From positions 2,604,001-2,668,000 of the forward strand of contig NZ_CP043959.1 in the NCBI RefSeq assembly GCF_008632955.1: a DNA stretch of 64,000 nt, read 5' to 3'. Positions 18,619 to 28,477 of the stretch are shown here, piece after piece; position 1 is the first letter of the stretch, and each line of letters opens with the position of its first letter. The notes below the pieces were generated by a model. That model was not told where the DNA came from, did no database searches, and saw only the letters and a list, made by a program, of their open reading frames with translations. The DNA is from Streptomyces tendae. Lineage in GTDB: Bacteria > Actinomycetota > Actinomycetes > Streptomycetales > Streptomycetaceae. The translations under genes and the position numbers were made by a program.

Positions 18619-19731
18619 GTGAACACGCGTATGCGTCGTGCAGCCTTTGCCATTGCCGCGGGTGCGATGGCCGTCTCGCTCGCCGCCTGTGGCAGCGCCG
18701 CCGAGTCCGGCGACAAGAGTGACTCGGGCGACTCCGCCGCCAAGGGCGACAACATCAAGGTCGGGCTGCTCCTGCCGGAGAACCAGACCGCGCGGTACGA
18801 GAAGCTCGACAAGCCCTTGATCGAGAAGAAGGTCAAGGAGCTCACGAACAACAAGGGCGAGGTCGTCTACGCCAACGCCAAGCAGGACGCCAGCCTGCAG
18901 AACCAGCAGGTCGACACGATGGTGACCAACAAGGTCGACGTGCTCATCGTGGACGCGGTGGACGCCAAGGCCATCGCCGGCTCCGTGAAGAAGGCCAAGG
19001 ACGCGGGCATCCCGGTCGTGGCCTACGACCGCCTCGCCGAGGGTCCGATCGACGCCTACACGTCGTTCGACAACGTGACCGTCGGCAAGACGCAGGGCGA
19101 GGCCCTCCTGCAGGCGCTGGGCGCCAAGGCCAAGAGCGGCCAGATCGTCATGATGAACGGCTCCTCCACCGACCCGAACGCCGCCATGTTCAAGCAGGGC
19201 GCGCACTCCGTCCTCGACGGCAAGGTGAAGGTCGGGCGCGAGTACGACACCAAGGAGTGGAAGCCCGAGAACGCCAACGCCAACATGCAGGGCGCCATCT
19301 CCGCGCTCGGCAAGGACAAGATCGTCGGCGTCTACTCCGCCAACGACGGCATGGCGGGCGGCATCATCACCGCCCTCAAGGCCGCGGGCCTGAAGAACAT
19401 CCCGGTCACCGGTCAGGACGCCGAACTCGCCGGTGTGCAGCGCATCGTGACCGGTGAGCAGTACATGAGCGTCTACAAGCCGTACCCGCAGGAGGCGAAC
19501 GTCGCCGCGGAGATGGCCGTCGCGCTGGCCCAGGGCAAGTCGCTGGACTCCATCGCCAAGGACAAGGTCGACAGCCCCACCGACAAGGGCATCCCGTCGG
19601 TGATCGTCCCCGTCGTGTCGCTGACCAAGGCGAACATCAACGACACCGTGATCAAGGACGGCATCTACACCGTCCAGGAGATCTGCACGGACAAGTACAA
19701 GGCCGCCTGCGACGCGATCGGCCTGAAGTAA
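18619..19731 (+). CDS. xylF: D-xylose-binding lipoprotein
   Basis: A 370-residue periplasmic-binding-protein-1 type lipoprotein. The signal peptide ends in the lipobox LAAC (Cys at about 25), followed by a Ser/Asp-rich linker. The mature domain has the ribose/xylose-binding fold, with NKVDVLIVDAVDAKAI and VYSANDGMAGGI. I choose GTG 18619 because GGGAGG lies 9 bases upstream, and the sequence before it (from 18553) would put 22 polar residues ahead of the signal peptide. It feeds xylose to XylG/XylH. It is probably repressed by Rok7B7. The hairpin after it may raise binding-protein output over the membrane parts. Confidence 0.9.
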   Translation: MNTRMRRAAFAIAAGAMAVSLAACGSAAESGDKSDSGDSAAKGDNIKVGLLLPENQTARYEKLDKPLIEKKVKELTNNKGEVVYANAKQDASLQNQQVDTMVTNKVDVLIVDAVDAKAIAGSVKKAKDAGIPVVAYDRLAEGPIDAYTSFDNVTVGKTQGEALLQALGAKAKSGQIVMMNGSSTDPNAAMFKQGAHSVLDGKVKVGREYDTKEWKPENANANMQGAISALGKDKIVGVYSANDGMAGGIITALKAAGLKNIPVTGQDAELAGVQRIVTGEQYMSVYKPYPQEANVAAEMAVALAQGKSLDSIAKDKVDSPTDKGIPSVIVPVVSLTKANINDTVIKDGIYTVQEICTDKYKAACDAIGLK

Positions 19732-19742
19732 GCAGCCCTCGC

Positions 19743-19787
19743 GTCCCGTGAGCCGGGGAGTCCGTGACCCGGACTCCCTTACGGGAC
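19743..19787 (+). terminator. Intercistronic stem-loop between xylF and xylG
   Basis: An inner 9-bp perfect stem (GGGAGTCCG) with a TGACC loop is extended by an outer 7-bp pair (GTCCCGT with ACGGGAC). It is probably a partial terminator or mRNA stabiliser that sets the XylF to XylGH ratio. Confidence 0.65.
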
Positions 19788-19917
19788 CGACTGCCCCACG
19801 CTTCCTCCGGCGCCCCGCACACCACAGCCCCGCAAGCTACGCGGGGCGCCGGACGGAACACCCCCCAATCCTCTGCACAACCTCCCGCCGGGTCAGGCGG
19901 CGAAGGAGATGGTTCAC

Positions 19918-20700
19918 GTGTCCGCTACGCCCGTGCTGGCGTTGCGCGGGGTCTCCAAGCGGTTCGGTGCCGTCCAGGCGCTCACCGACGTCGAGCTTGA
20001 GGTCCACGCCGGTGAAGTGGTCGCCCTGGTGGGCGACAACGGAGCCGGAAAGTCCACGCTGGTCAAGACGATCGCCGGCGTGCATCCCATCGATGAGGGC
20101 GTCATCGAGTGGGACGGCAAGCCGGTGCAGATCAGCAGGCCGCACGACGCCCAGAGCCTGGGCATCGCGACGGTCTACCAGGACCTCGCGCTGTGCGACA
20201 ACATCGATGTCGTCGGCAACCTCTACCTGGGCCGGGAGATCCGCAGGCGCGGTGTCCTGGACGAGGTGGAGATGGAGCGCCGCTCCCGCGAGCTCCTCGA
20301 CACCCTGTCGATCCGCATCCCCAGCGTCCGTATCCCGATCGCCTCGCTCTCCGGCGGTCAGCGCCAGGTCGTGGCCATCGCCCGCTCCATGCTCGGCGCG
20401 CCCAAGCTGGTGATCCTCGACGAGCCCACCGCGGCCCTCGGCGTCGAGCAGACCGCGCAGGTCCTCGACCTGGTCGAGCGGCTCCGCGAGCGCGGCCACG
20501 CGGTCATCCTCATCAGCCACAACATGGCCGATGTGAAGGCCGTGGCGGACAAGGTCGCCGTCCTGCGCCTCGGGCGCAACAACGGCGTCTTCGAGGTCAA
20601 GTCGACCTCGCAGGAAGAAATCATCTCCGCCATCACGGGCGCCACGGACAACGCCGTGACCCGTCGTGCGGCGCGCACCAATGGGGAGATCGCGAAGTGA
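19918..20700 (+). CDS. xylG: Xylose ABC transporter ATPase
   Basis: A 260-residue ATPase with Walker A GDNGAGKST, signature LSGGQRQ and Walker B LVILDEPT. It powers xylose import through XylH. Carbohydrate-uptake-transporter-2 ATPases such as E. coli XylG carry two fused ATPase halves (about 510 residues), whereas this one has a single domain and must dimerise. I choose GTG 19918 because GAAGGAG (19902-19908) is correctly spaced from it and would touch an ATG at 19909. The stop overlaps xylH. Confidence 0.88.
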   Translation: MSATPVLALRGVSKRFGAVQALTDVELEVHAGEVVALVGDNGAGKSTLVKTIAGVHPIDEGVIEWDGKPVQISRPHDAQSLGIATVYQDLALCDNIDVVGNLYLGREIRRRGVLDEVEMERRSRELLDTLSIRIPSVRIPIASLSGGQRQVVAIARSMLGAPKLVILDEPTAALGVEQTAQVLDLVERLRERGHAVILISHNMADVKAVADKVAVLRLGRNNGVFEVKSTSQEEIISAITGATDNAVTRRAARTNGEIAK

Positions 20701-21992
20701 GCACCGAGAAGACCTCCACCCCCACCGCCGAAGACAAGTCCGTGGCCAACCCCGAAGCGGCCGCCAAGGCGGTCACCGTGGTCGACCCGCGCCTGCTGGT
20801 GCGCGAGCAGGGCCTCGCGGGCTACTGGAACGAGTTCAAGCGGAAGATGAAGGCCGGTGACCTCGGCTCCATCCCCGTCGTGGTCGGCCTGCTGATCATC
20901 TGGGCCATCTTCACCAGCCTGAACGGCAACTTCCTCACCGCCGGCAACTTCTCCGACATGTCCGTCGCCATGGTCGGCACCGGCATGATCGCCGTCGGCA
21001 TCGTCTTCGTCCTGCTGCTCGGCGAGATCGACCTGTCGGTCGGTTCCGTCAGCGGTGTCGCGGGCGCCACGTTCGCCGTGCTGAACATCACGCACGGCAT
21101 GAACGAGATCCTGGCCCTGGTGCTGGCGATCCTCACCGGCACGGTCGCCGGTGCGATCCACGGCTTCATCTTCGCCCGGATCGGCGTCCCGGCCTTCGCC
21201 GTCACCCTCGCCGGCCTGCTGTTCTGGCAGGGCTTCATGCTCCAGATCCTGGGCGACAACGGCACCATCAACCTGGACAGCGACGGTCTGGTCGTCAAGC
21301 TGACGAGCTACTACTTCAGCGACGTGGCCGCCGCGTACGGTCTGGCGCTGCTCGCGACCGTGGCGTACTTCCTCGCCGCGTTCTTCGACAACCGCCGCCG
21401 TGAGGCCGCCGGTGTGCCCTCCCGCCCGCTGAACGAGATCATCGTGCGGACGGTGCTGCTCGCGATCCTGGCGTTCGCCGTCGCGATCGTGTTCAACCAG
21501 TACAAGGGCCTGCCGCTGGCCGTGGTGATCTTCCTGGCCTTCCTGGTCCTCACGGACTTCGTGCTGCGCCGTACCGCCTACGGCCGCAAGGTGTTCGCGC
21601 TCGGCGGCAGCGTCGAGGCGTCCCGCCGCGCGGGCATCAACGTGGAGCTGATCCGGATATCGGTCTTCGCGATCGCCGGCACCTTCGCCGCGATGGGCGG
21701 CCTGTTCGTCGCGTCGAAGATCGCCTCCGCCAACCAGGGCGCCGGTACCGGTGAGTTCCTGATGAACGTCATCGCCGCCGCCGTCATCGGCGGTACGTCC
21801 CTCTTCGGTGGGCGTGGCCGCACGTGGGACGCGCTGCTCGGTGTGATGGTCATCGTCTCCATCCAGTACGGGCTCGCGCTGGAAGGTATCGCTTCGCCGG
21901 TGCAGTACATGATCACCGGTGGTGTGCTGCTGGCGACGGTCGTCATCGACGCCGTCACCAGGAAGACGCAGAAGACCGCGGGGCGGGCCTAG
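20697..21992 (+). CDS. xylH: Xylose ABC transporter permease
   Basis: A 431-residue multi-spanning permease of the ribose/xylose type. A polar N-terminal tail of about 55 residues precedes roughly ten transmembrane helices. The characteristic GEIDLSVGSV loop is at about 105-114, and GGSVEASRRAGINV is a cytoplasmic loop contacting the ATPase. The start GTG overlaps the xylG stop (GTGA), so the two are coupled. It ends the xyl operon before a hairpin shared with the convergent LysE gene. Confidence 0.9.
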   Translation: MSTEKTSTPTAEDKSVANPEAAAKAVTVVDPRLLVREQGLAGYWNEFKRKMKAGDLGSIPVVVGLLIIWAIFTSLNGNFLTAGNFSDMSVAMVGTGMIAVGIVFVLLLGEIDLSVGSVSGVAGATFAVLNITHGMNEILALVLAILTGTVAGAIHGFIFARIGVPAFAVTLAGLLFWQGFMLQILGDNGTINLDSDGLVVKLTSYYFSDVAAAYGLALLATVAYFLAAFFDNRRREAAGVPSRPLNEIIVRTVLLAILAFAVAIVFNQYKGLPLAVVIFLAFLVLTDFVLRRTAYGRKVFALGGSVEASRRAGINVELIRISVFAIAGTFAAMGGLFVASKIASANQGAGTGEFLMNVIAAAVIGGTSLFGGRGRTWDALLGVMVIVSIQYGLALEGIASPVQYMITGGVLLATVVIDAVTRKTQKTAGRA

Positions 21993-22057
21993 TTGGTCCG
22001 CTGACGGTGGACTGTGGCTGATCGCGCAGTTCCCCGCGCCCCCTCTCAAAAGCGTTA

Positions 22058-22092
22058 CCGCTGCCCGGCGCCTTTCAGGCGCCGGGCAGCGG
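22058..22092. terminator. Bidirectional terminator between xylH and the LysE gene
   Basis: A 16-bp perfect stem (CCGCTGCCCGGCGCCT) with a TTC loop. A short T-run follows in the plus direction. Confidence 0.9.
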
Positions 22093-22102
22093 TGTTTCCG
22101 GG

Positions 22103-22735
22103 TCAGGGGGTTGCGGTGGCCAGGGTGAGGCCCATGGCTATGAAGAGCCACCCCGTCGTCAGGTCCCAGCGCCGGCGGACGCGTGGGCGGGCGAGGAGGG
22201 CCCGTAACCGGCCGGCCACGGTGACCAGGGCGAACCAGAAGACGACGCCGATCAGGACGTCCAGGACGCCGAGGAGGAGGATCGGCCGTGCGGGTGAGTC
22301 CGTGCCGTGCACGAACTGCGGCAGGACGCTGAGGAAGAACAGGGCCGCCTTCGGGTTGAGCACGTTGGTGAGAAATCCCTCGGTGAAGCCCGACCGGCCG
22401 CGCGCCGGTTCGTCCGGGGGCGCCGCCGTCCCGGTGCCGTGTGCGCGGGCCGTACGCCGGGCCGCCAGAACGGCCCGGACCCCGAGGTGGACCAGGTACG
22501 CCGCGCCGAGCAGCTTGACGGCGCCGTAGACCACGGGGGAGCGGTCCGCGATCAGCGAGAGGCCCGCCGCGGCGGCCAGCATGTGCACGCACAGCCCCGT
22601 CTGGGCGCCCAGCGCCGCGGCCCGTCCCCGGGCGGGACTGTCGGCGGCCGAGCGCACCACCACCAGGAAGTCCGGTCCCGGGACCAGATAGGCCACCACG
22701 ACGACACCGAGGAAACCCGTCAGGTCCACCGACAT
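22103..22735 (-). CDS. LysE/RhtB family exporter
   Basis: A 210-residue membrane protein with five or six hydrophobic segments. The family signature PGPDFLVVVRSA is near residue 19, and NVLNPKAALFF is in the middle. LysE/RhtB proteins export amino acids or related metabolites. A Ser/Pro/Glu-containing loop at about 100-118 separates the two halves. The ATG at 22735 is preceded by GAGGAG on the minus strand. The substrate cannot be told from sequence. It is monocistronic and divergent from dxs. Confidence 0.88.
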   Translation of the reverse strand: MSVDLTGFLGVVVVAYLVPGPDFLVVVRSAADSPARGRAAALGAQTGLCVHMLAAAAGLSLIADRSPVVYGAVKLLGAAYLVHLGVRAVLAARRTARAHGTGTAAPPDEPARGRSGFTEGFLTNVLNPKAALFFLSVLPQFVHGTDSPARPILLLGVLDVLIGVVFWFALVTVAGRLRALLARPRVRRRWDLTTGWLFIAMGLTLATATP

Positions 22736-22963
22736 CCGCACTCCTCGGCCCGCCCGGCGGCCGGTCCGCCGCCCGATGGACTCTCCGGTACCCGTACGGG
22801 ACGCGGACAGGCGGGCGGGGCCGGGAGGGCTCGGCGCCTCGTTCGTGGGTACTGCTGATCGGGTGACGTACGACGCACCGCCCGGGAAACGGCCGCCCGG
22901 GCGGAAGATTAGACTCGACCCGCCCGGCAACAGCTCGATCAGCTCTACTGCAAGGAGGCACGG

Positions 22964-24898
22964 GTGCCGCTGCTGACCCGCATCACGGGACCGCGCGATC
23001 TGGACCGGCTCACCCTGGAGGAGCTCGACCAGCTGGCCGGGGAGATCCGGACCTTCCTCGTCGACGCGGTCTCCAAGACCGGCGGCCACCTCGGCCCCAA
23101 CCTCGGTGTGGTGGAGCTCACCATCGCCCTGCACCGGGTCTTCGAGTCCCCCAAGGACAAGGTCCTGTGGGACACCGGTCACCAGTCCTACGTGCACAAG
23201 CTGCTGACCGGCCGGCAGGACTTCTCCCGGCTGAAGATGAAGGGCGGCCTGTCCGGCTACCCCTCGCAGGCCGAGTCCGAGCACGACGTCATCGAGAACA
23301 GCCACGCCTCCACCGTCCTCGGCTGGGCCGACGGCATCGCCAAGGCCAACCAGATCATGAAGCGGGACGACAGCCACGTCGTCGCCGTCATCGGCGACGG
23401 CGCCCTGACCGGCGGCATGGCCTGGGAGGCGCTCAACAACATCGCCGACGCCAAGGACCGCCCGCTGGTCATCGTCGTCAACGACAACGAGCGCTCCTAC
23501 TCGCCCACCATCGGCGGCCTCGCCAACCACCTGGCGACCCTGCGCACCACCGACGGCTACGAGCGCTTCCTGACCCGCACCAAGGACCTCCTGGAGCGCA
23601 CCCCGGTCGTCGGCCAGGCCCTCTACGACACCCTGCACGGCGCGAAGAAGGGCCTCAAGGACTTCATCGCCCCGCAGGGCATGTTCGAGGACCTGGGCCT
23701 GAAGTACGTCGGCCCCATCGACGGCCACGACATCGAGGCCCTGGAGTCCGCGCTGGCCCGCGCCAAGCGGTTCAACGGCCCGGTCATCGTGCACTGCCTC
23801 ACCGAGAAGGGCCGCGGCTACCAGCCCGCCCTCCAGGACGAGGCGGACCGCTTCCACGCCGTCGGCAAGATCCACCCCGACACGGGCCTGCCGATCGCCA
23901 CCTCGGGCGCCGACTGGACGTCCGTCTTCGGCGAGGAGATGGTCAAGCTCGGCGAGGAGCGCGAGGACGTCGTCGCCATCACCGCCGCCATGCTCCAGCC
24001 GGTCGGCCTCGACAAGTTCGCCAAGCGCTTCCCCGACCGCGTCTACGACGTCGGCATCGCCGAGCAGCACGGCGCCGTCTCCGCGGCTGGCCTCGCCCAC
24101 GCGGGCGTCCACCCCGTGTTCGCCGTCTACGCCACCTTCCTCAACCGCGCCTTCGACCAGGTGCTCATGGACGTGGCCCTGCACAGGTGCGGCGTGACCT
24201 TCGTGCTCGACCGGGCCGGCGTCACCGGCACCGACGGCGCCTCCCACAACGGCATGTGGGACATGTCGATCCTTCAGGTGGTGCCCGGACTGCGGCTCGC
24301 CGCGCCGCGCGACGCCGACCAGGTCCGCGCCCAGCTCCGCGAGGCCGTCGCCGTCGAGGACGCCCCCACCGTGGTGCGCTTCTCCAAGGGCGCCGTCGGC
24401 CCCGCCGTGCCCGCCGTGGGCCGCGTCGGCGGCATGGACGTCCTGCGCGAGCCCGGCACCGACACGCCCGACGTGCTGCTCGTCTCCGTGGGAGCGCTTG
24501 CGCCGATGTGCCTGGAGATCGCCTCCCTGCTGGACCGGCAGGGCATCTCCACCACCGTCGTCGACCCGCGCTGGGTCAAGCCCGTCGACGAGGCCATGGC
24601 CCCGCTCGCCGAGAAGCACCGCGTCGTCGTCACCGTCGAGGACAACTCGCGCGTCGGCGGTGTCGGCTCCGCGGTCGCCCAGGCCCTGCGCGACGCCGGG
24701 GTGGACATGCCGCTGCGTGACTTCGGTATTCCGCCGCGCTTCCTCGACCACGCCTCGCGCGCCGAGGTCATGACCGAGATCGGCCTGACCGCCCCGGACA
24801 TCGCCCGTCAGGTCACCGGCCTGGTGGCGAAGCTGGACGGCCGGTACGAGCGGTCCTCCGCCGACGCCGTCGACGCGGTGGAGCCCGCCCGGGACTGA
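22964..24898 (+). CDS. dxs: 1-deoxy-D-xylulose-5-phosphate synthase
   Basis: A 644-residue thiamine-diphosphate enzyme that condenses pyruvate with glyceraldehyde 3-phosphate, the first step of the MEP isoprenoid pathway. GHQSYVHK supplies an active-site His. [16 protein letters not shown] with [10 protein letters not shown] binds ThDP and magnesium. [15 protein letters not shown] lies in the pyrimidine domain, and the transketolase C-terminal domain follows. The GTG start is preceded by AAGGAGG. Length is normal. It is a single gene with a 21-bp-stem terminator, and its acidic C-terminal tail is variable. Confidence 0.96.
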   Translation: MPLLTRITGPRDLDRLTLEELDQLAGEIRTFLVDAVSKTGGHLGPNLGVVELTIALHRVFESPKDKVLWDTGHQSYVHKLLTGRQDFSRLKMKGGLSGYPSQAESEHDVIENSHASTVLGWADGIAKANQIMKRDDSHVVAVIGDGALTGGMAWEALNNIADAKDRPLVIVVNDNERSYSPTIGGLANHLATLRTTDGYERFLTRTKDLLERTPVVGQALYDTLHGAKKGLKDFIAPQGMFEDLGLKYVGPIDGHDIEALESALARAKRFNGPVIVHCLTEKGRGYQPALQDEADRFHAVGKIHPDTGLPIATSGADWTSVFGEEMVKLGEEREDVVAITAAMLQPVGLDKFAKRFPDRVYDVGIAEQHGAVSAAGLAHAGVHPVFAVYATFLNRAFDQVLMDVALHRCGVTFVLDRAGVTGTDGASHNGMWDMSILQVVPGLRLAAPRDADQVRAQLREAVAVEDAPTVVRFSKGAVGPAVPAVGRVGGMDVLREPGTDTPDVLLVSVGALAPMCLEIASLLDRQGISTTVVDPRWVKPVDEAMAPLAEKHRVVVTVEDNSRVGGVGSAVAQALRDAGVDMPLRDFGIPPRFLDHASRAEVMTEIGLTAPDIARQVTGLVAKLDGRYERSSADAVDAVEPARD

Positions 24899-24951
24899 CC
24901 CGCCGTCCGCGCGCGGCCCGCCGTCACCGGTCCGGCCGCGCGCACGTGGTC

Positions 24952-25001
24952 CGAACGGGCCGCGCGTGCCACCGTGAAGTGTGGCGCGCGCGGCCCGTTC
25001 G
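24952..25001 (+). terminator. dxs terminator
   Basis: Two 21-base arms (CGAACGGGCCGCGCGTGCCAC and its partner) pair with a single mismatch around an 8-base loop, about 55 bases after dxs. Confidence 0.88.
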
Positions 25002-25080
25002 CGTGAAGGCGTCCGCGCCGGGGCATACGAACCACGCCCCCTCTCGATCATGTCGAGGACGACAAGCGTGGGAGGTACCC

Positions 25081-26601
25081 GTGACAAGCCCCCTCTTCCG
25101 GACGAAGAAGGTAGAGCAGTCCATCCGCGACACCGAGGAGCCCGAGCACGCCCTCAAGAAGTCCCTGTCCGCGCTGGACCTCACCGTTTTCGGTGTCGGT
25201 GTCATCATCGGCACCGGCATCTTCGTCCTCACCGGTACGGTCGCCAAGGACAACGCCGGGCCCGCGACGGCCCTGGCGTTCGTGGTGGCCGGTGTCGTCT
25301 GCGCGCTCGCCGCGCTCTGCTACGCCGAGTTCGCCTCCACCGTCCCCGTGGCGGGCTCCGCCTACACGTTCTCGTACGCCTCCCTGGGTGAGCTGCCGGC
25401 CTGGATCATCGGCTGGGACCTGGTCCTGGAGTTCGCGCTCGGCACGGCGGTGGTGGCCGTCGGCTGGTCGGGCTACATCCAGTCGCTCATGGACAACGCG
25501 GGCTGGGAGATGCCCGCCGCCCTCGGCAGCCGCGAAGGCTCCGACGTCTTCGGCTTCGACATCCTCGCCGCCGTCCTGGTGCTCGTCCTCACCGGCATCC
25601 TGGTCCTCGGCATGAAGCTGTCCGCCCGGGTCACCACGGTCGTCGTCGCCATCAAGGTGACCGTCGTCCTGGTCGTCATCATCGCCGGTGCCTTCTTCAT
25701 CACCGCCGACAACTACGACCCGTTCATCCCGGACGCCAAGCCGGTGCCCGCCGGGGACAGTCTCGACTCCCCGCTCATCCAGCTGATGTTCGGCTGGGCC
25801 CCGGCCAACTTCGGCGTGATGGGCATCTTCACCGCCGCCTCCGTGGTGTTCTTCGCCTTCATCGGCTTCGACATCGTCGCCACGGCCGCCGAGGAGACCA
25901 AGAACCCGCAGCGCGACATGCCCCGCGGCATCCTCGGCTCCCTGTTCATCTGCACCCTGCTCTACGTCCTGGTGTCGATCGTCGTGACGGGCATGCAGCA
26001 CTACACCGAGCTGTCCGTGGACGCCCCGCTCGCCGACGCGTTCAAGGCCACCGGGCATCCCTGGTTCGCCGGCTTCATCAGCTTCGGGGCCGCCGTCGGC
26101 CTCACGACCGTCTGCATGATCCTGCTGCTCGGCCAGACCCGCGTCTTCTTCGCTATGAGCCGCGACGGACTGCTGCCCCGGTTCTTCTCCCGGGTCCACC
26201 CCCGGTTCAAGACCCCGCACCGGCCGACCATCCTGCTCGGTGTCCTCATCGCGATCCTGGCCGGCTTCACCCCGCTCAACGAACTGGCCGCGCTGGTGAA
26301 CATCGGCACGCTGTTCGCCTTCGTCATCGTCGCCATCAGCGTGCTGATCCTGCGCCGCACCCGGCCCGACCTGCCCCGCGCGTTCCGCACCCCGTGGGTG
26401 CCGGTGCTGCCGATCGTGTCGGTGGCGGCCTCGCTGTGGCTGATGCTCAACCTGCCCGCCGAGACCTGGGTCCGGTTCGGCATCTGGATGGCGATCGGCA
26501 TCGTCGTGTACTTCCTCTACAGCCGCAGCCACAGCAGGCTGGCCGGCGGGGAGGACACGGAGGCCGGAGCCGTCGGACCGTCCGGCAAGGGATCCGGCTG
26601 A
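25081..26601 (+). CDS. Amino acid permease, APC superfamily
   Basis: A 506-residue membrane protein with about 12-13 transmembrane helices. GVGVIIGTGIFVLTG, near residue 38, is the unwound first helix that binds the amino-acid carboxylate. FFAFIGFDIVATAAEETKNP, near residue 260, is the conserved segment of the cationic amino-acid transporter subgroup (YfnA/CAT-like). The GTG start follows GGGAGGT at proper distance. The C-terminal tail is acidic and Gly-rich. It probably imports basic or branched amino acids by proton symport. Specificity is not readable. Confidence 0.9.
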   Translation: MTSPLFRTKKVEQSIRDTEEPEHALKKSLSALDLTVFGVGVIIGTGIFVLTGTVAKDNAGPATALAFVVAGVVCALAALCYAEFASTVPVAGSAYTFSYASLGELPAWIIGWDLVLEFALGTAVVAVGWSGYIQSLMDNAGWEMPAALGSREGSDVFGFDILAAVLVLVLTGILVLGMKLSARVTTVVVAIKVTVVLVVIIAGAFFITADNYDPFIPDAKPVPAGDSLDSPLIQLMFGWAPANFGVMGIFTAASVVFFAFIGFDIVATAAEETKNPQRDMPRGILGSLFICTLLYVLVSIVVTGMQHYTELSVDAPLADAFKATGHPWFAGFISFGAAVGLTTVCMILLLGQTRVFFAMSRDGLLPRFFSRVHPRFKTPHRPTILLGVLIAILAGFTPLNELAALVNIGTLFAFVIVAISVLILRRTRPDLPRAFRTPWVPVLPIVSVAASLWLMLNLPAETWVRFGIWMAIGIVVYFLYSRSHSRLAGGEDTEAGAVGPSGKGSG

Positions 26602-26624
26602 CCCGGTCCCGGTCCGCCCGGCCC

Positions 26625-26671
26625 CCGGAGCCCGGGGCGCGCACCCGAGCGGTGCGCGCCCCGGGCTCCGG
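26625..26671 (+). terminator. Permease terminator
   Basis: A 21-bp perfect stem (starting CCGGAGCCCGGGGCGCGCA) closes a CGAGC loop 23 bases after the permease stop. Confidence 0.92.
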
Positions 26672-26675
26672 CATG

Positions 26676-26744
26676 TCAGGAGGCGAGCGCAAGGACGATG
26701 TTGTGGCCGGTGAACCCGAAGGGGCGGCTCACCCCCCGGACGTC
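26676..26744 (-). pseudogene. C-terminal remnant resembling a ketosynthase
   Basis: The minus strand ends a frame with SRPFGFTGHNIVLALAS. This resembles the C-terminal glycine-rich block of FabF-type beta-ketoacyl synthases (SNSFGFGGHNxxL). Nothing upstream in the frame continues the homology, and the preceding 150 bases are GC-repeat sequence. It appears to be the last 20-odd codons of a deleted ketosynthase gene. The short length limits certainty. Confidence 0.4.
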
Positions 26745-26885
26745 CTGCCGCCTCGCCCCGGCCCGCCTGGCCACCGGACGGCCGCACCCCGCACCACTGC
26801 GCTCGCCCGGTGCATCAGCGCCTCGCCCCGGGACCGGGAGGAGCAGCCGGTCGTCGCCGTGGCGCCGGGCCGGGCCGTCCGCCGG

Positions 26886-26921
26886 GCCCGGCGCCACGGC
26901 CCGGCCCGGCGCCACGGCCCG
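26886..26921. repeat. 18-bp tandem duplication
   Basis: Two adjacent copies of GCCCGGCGCCACGGCCCG lie between the ketosynthase-like remnant and the NYN gene. Confidence 0.8.
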
Positions 26922-26943
26922 GCCTGGCGGACGGCCGCACGTC

Positions 26944-27309
26944 TCAGCGGCGCACCGCGCGCGGCCCGGTGACGTCGGCGCCCAGCGCCGCCACCCGGCG
27001 GCGCAGTTCACGGTCGGCGGTGACCACCAGCACCGGTCGGTCGCCCGCCGCGGCCACCAGCTCGACCATGTGGTCGTCCCCGCTGCCGGGCGCCGACGCC
27101 ACCCGGACGCCCGGCACCGGCTCCACCCCGCGCGCCGCACCCTCCACGACCAGCAGGATGTCCACCGGTCCCTCGTGCCCGGGCAGCCCGTCGGCGGCCA
27201 GCCGGTCCCGCAGCCGTTCCGCGGCGCCCCGCCGGTCCCGCCACCAGCCGTCGGGTACCGACCCCACGACGTTCGCGGCGTCGACGATCACGAGCAGGGC
27301 GTCTTCCAT
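26944..27309 (-). CDS. NYN/PIN-like domain protein
   Basis: A 121-residue protein covering a complete small NYN (PIN-like) domain. It has an N-terminal VIVDAANVVGS with the first catalytic Asp and Asn, a central SGDDHMVELV with paired acidic residues, and a C-terminal VVTADRELRRRV holding the last Asp of the metal site. Such proteins are predicted metal-dependent RNases. The ATG at 27309 starts right at the domain. The start region overlaps nothing and is divergent from the repeat-domain pseudogene at 27412. The target RNA is unknown. Confidence 0.8.
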   Translation of the reverse strand: MEDALLVIVDAANVVGSVPDGWWRDRRGAAERLRDRLAADGLPGHEGPVDILLVVEGAARGVEPVPGVRVASAPGSGDDHMVELVAAAGDRPVLVVTADRELRRRVAALGADVTGPRAVRR

Positions 27310-27411
27310 ACGGTCAGGGTCCCACGCAAGCCGGGCAATCCCGCCGCGGGGGCGGCCGTACGGCGGGGTCCCCGCGCCCGGGCCGCAGAGCCGTGTGCGT
27401 AAGGTGAACAG

Positions 27412-28429
27412 GTGAACGGCGACTGGCTTCTCCGCGGCCGCGACGGCCGCCTCACCGTCTATCTGAAATCGGACGACGCCGTCCTGTGCCGTGCGGAGCT
27501 CGCTCCCGGCGGACCCTGGGAGCCCTTCCGCCAGGCCGGCGGCGGCCTGGGGCTCCACCCGGGACCGGCTGCCGTGGGACAGGGCGCCGACGGCTACGCC
27601 ACCTGGCGGCCTGGCGGCCGGCCGGGAAGGGCGAGGCCCGCCTGGTGCACTCCACCCACTTCCGCCCCCGCCTCGCCCCCCTGGACTGGTCCCCCGTGGG
27701 CCACCCCAACGGCAAGGGCGACCGCACCGGCACCCCGCCGTGGCCGTCGACGACCGCAGGCGCGCCTACGTCTTCGTCCGCAACGCGGGCGGTGGTGTCA
27801 GCCTCCTCGTCCAGAAGGAGCGGGGCGGCTGGTACCCGTGGCGGGACCTCGCGGGCACGGACATCCAGGACCAACTCGCCGCCACGAGCCGGGAATCCGG
27901 GCTCGTCGAGCTGTACGCGGCCACCGACGACCGGATCCTGCACTGGCGTCAGCGGGAGCCCGGCAGGACCCCCGCCCGGGAGGAGGAGGCCGAGGTCGCC
28001 GCCCGGCCGGGCACCCTGCGCGCCCTGCGCACGTCCGCCGAGCGGACCACCCTCTTCTTCGTCGACCGGCACGGCGACCTGTGCGCCTGGCGTCCCGGCG
28101 GCAAGCCGGTGACGCTGCTCCCCGCGGCGGGACCCGGCCCCGTCGCGGCCGTGCGCTGCGCCATCGACGGCCACGACTGCACGGTGCTCGCCCAGCGCTC
28201 CGCGAGCGGCCGGGTGGCGTTCGCCGCCTACCCCACCGAGCAGGAGCAGGCGGGCGCCTGGTGGACCGAGTCCGGCCCCCAGCTGCCGTCCGGCACCCTG
28301 GTCGACCTGGCCGTGGACGCCGCGGGCGAGGTCGTCGCGGCCTCCCTCGAACCCGACTCCGCCACGCTCCGGGTCACCCGCCGCACGGACGAACCCGGCC
28401 TGGCGCTGCGTCCGTGGCGGGAGGTCTGA
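27412..28429 (+). pseudogene. Frameshifted repeat-domain (propeller-like) protein
   Basis: The reading changes frame twice. It starts at GTG 27412 (NGDWLLRGRDGRLTVYL), shifts by -1 near 27603-27630 into EARLVHSTHFRPRLAPLDWS, and shifts by -1 again near 27731-27741 into VAVDDRRRAYVFVRNAGGG, then runs to the stop at 28429. The pieces together align along the whole of the 373-residue paralogue at 29895 and with the C-terminal half of the PIG-L fusion at 37042. All three share an RNAG-G block followed by WxxW-DL-G-D. Both shifts are single missing bases, the second beside a C-run. That could be decay or a sequencing error. It has no signal peptide. Confidence 0.7.
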
Positions 28430-28477
28430 GAGGCCGCCGGTAGACGGCCCGACGGCGGCGGCGACCCGGCCGGCAGG

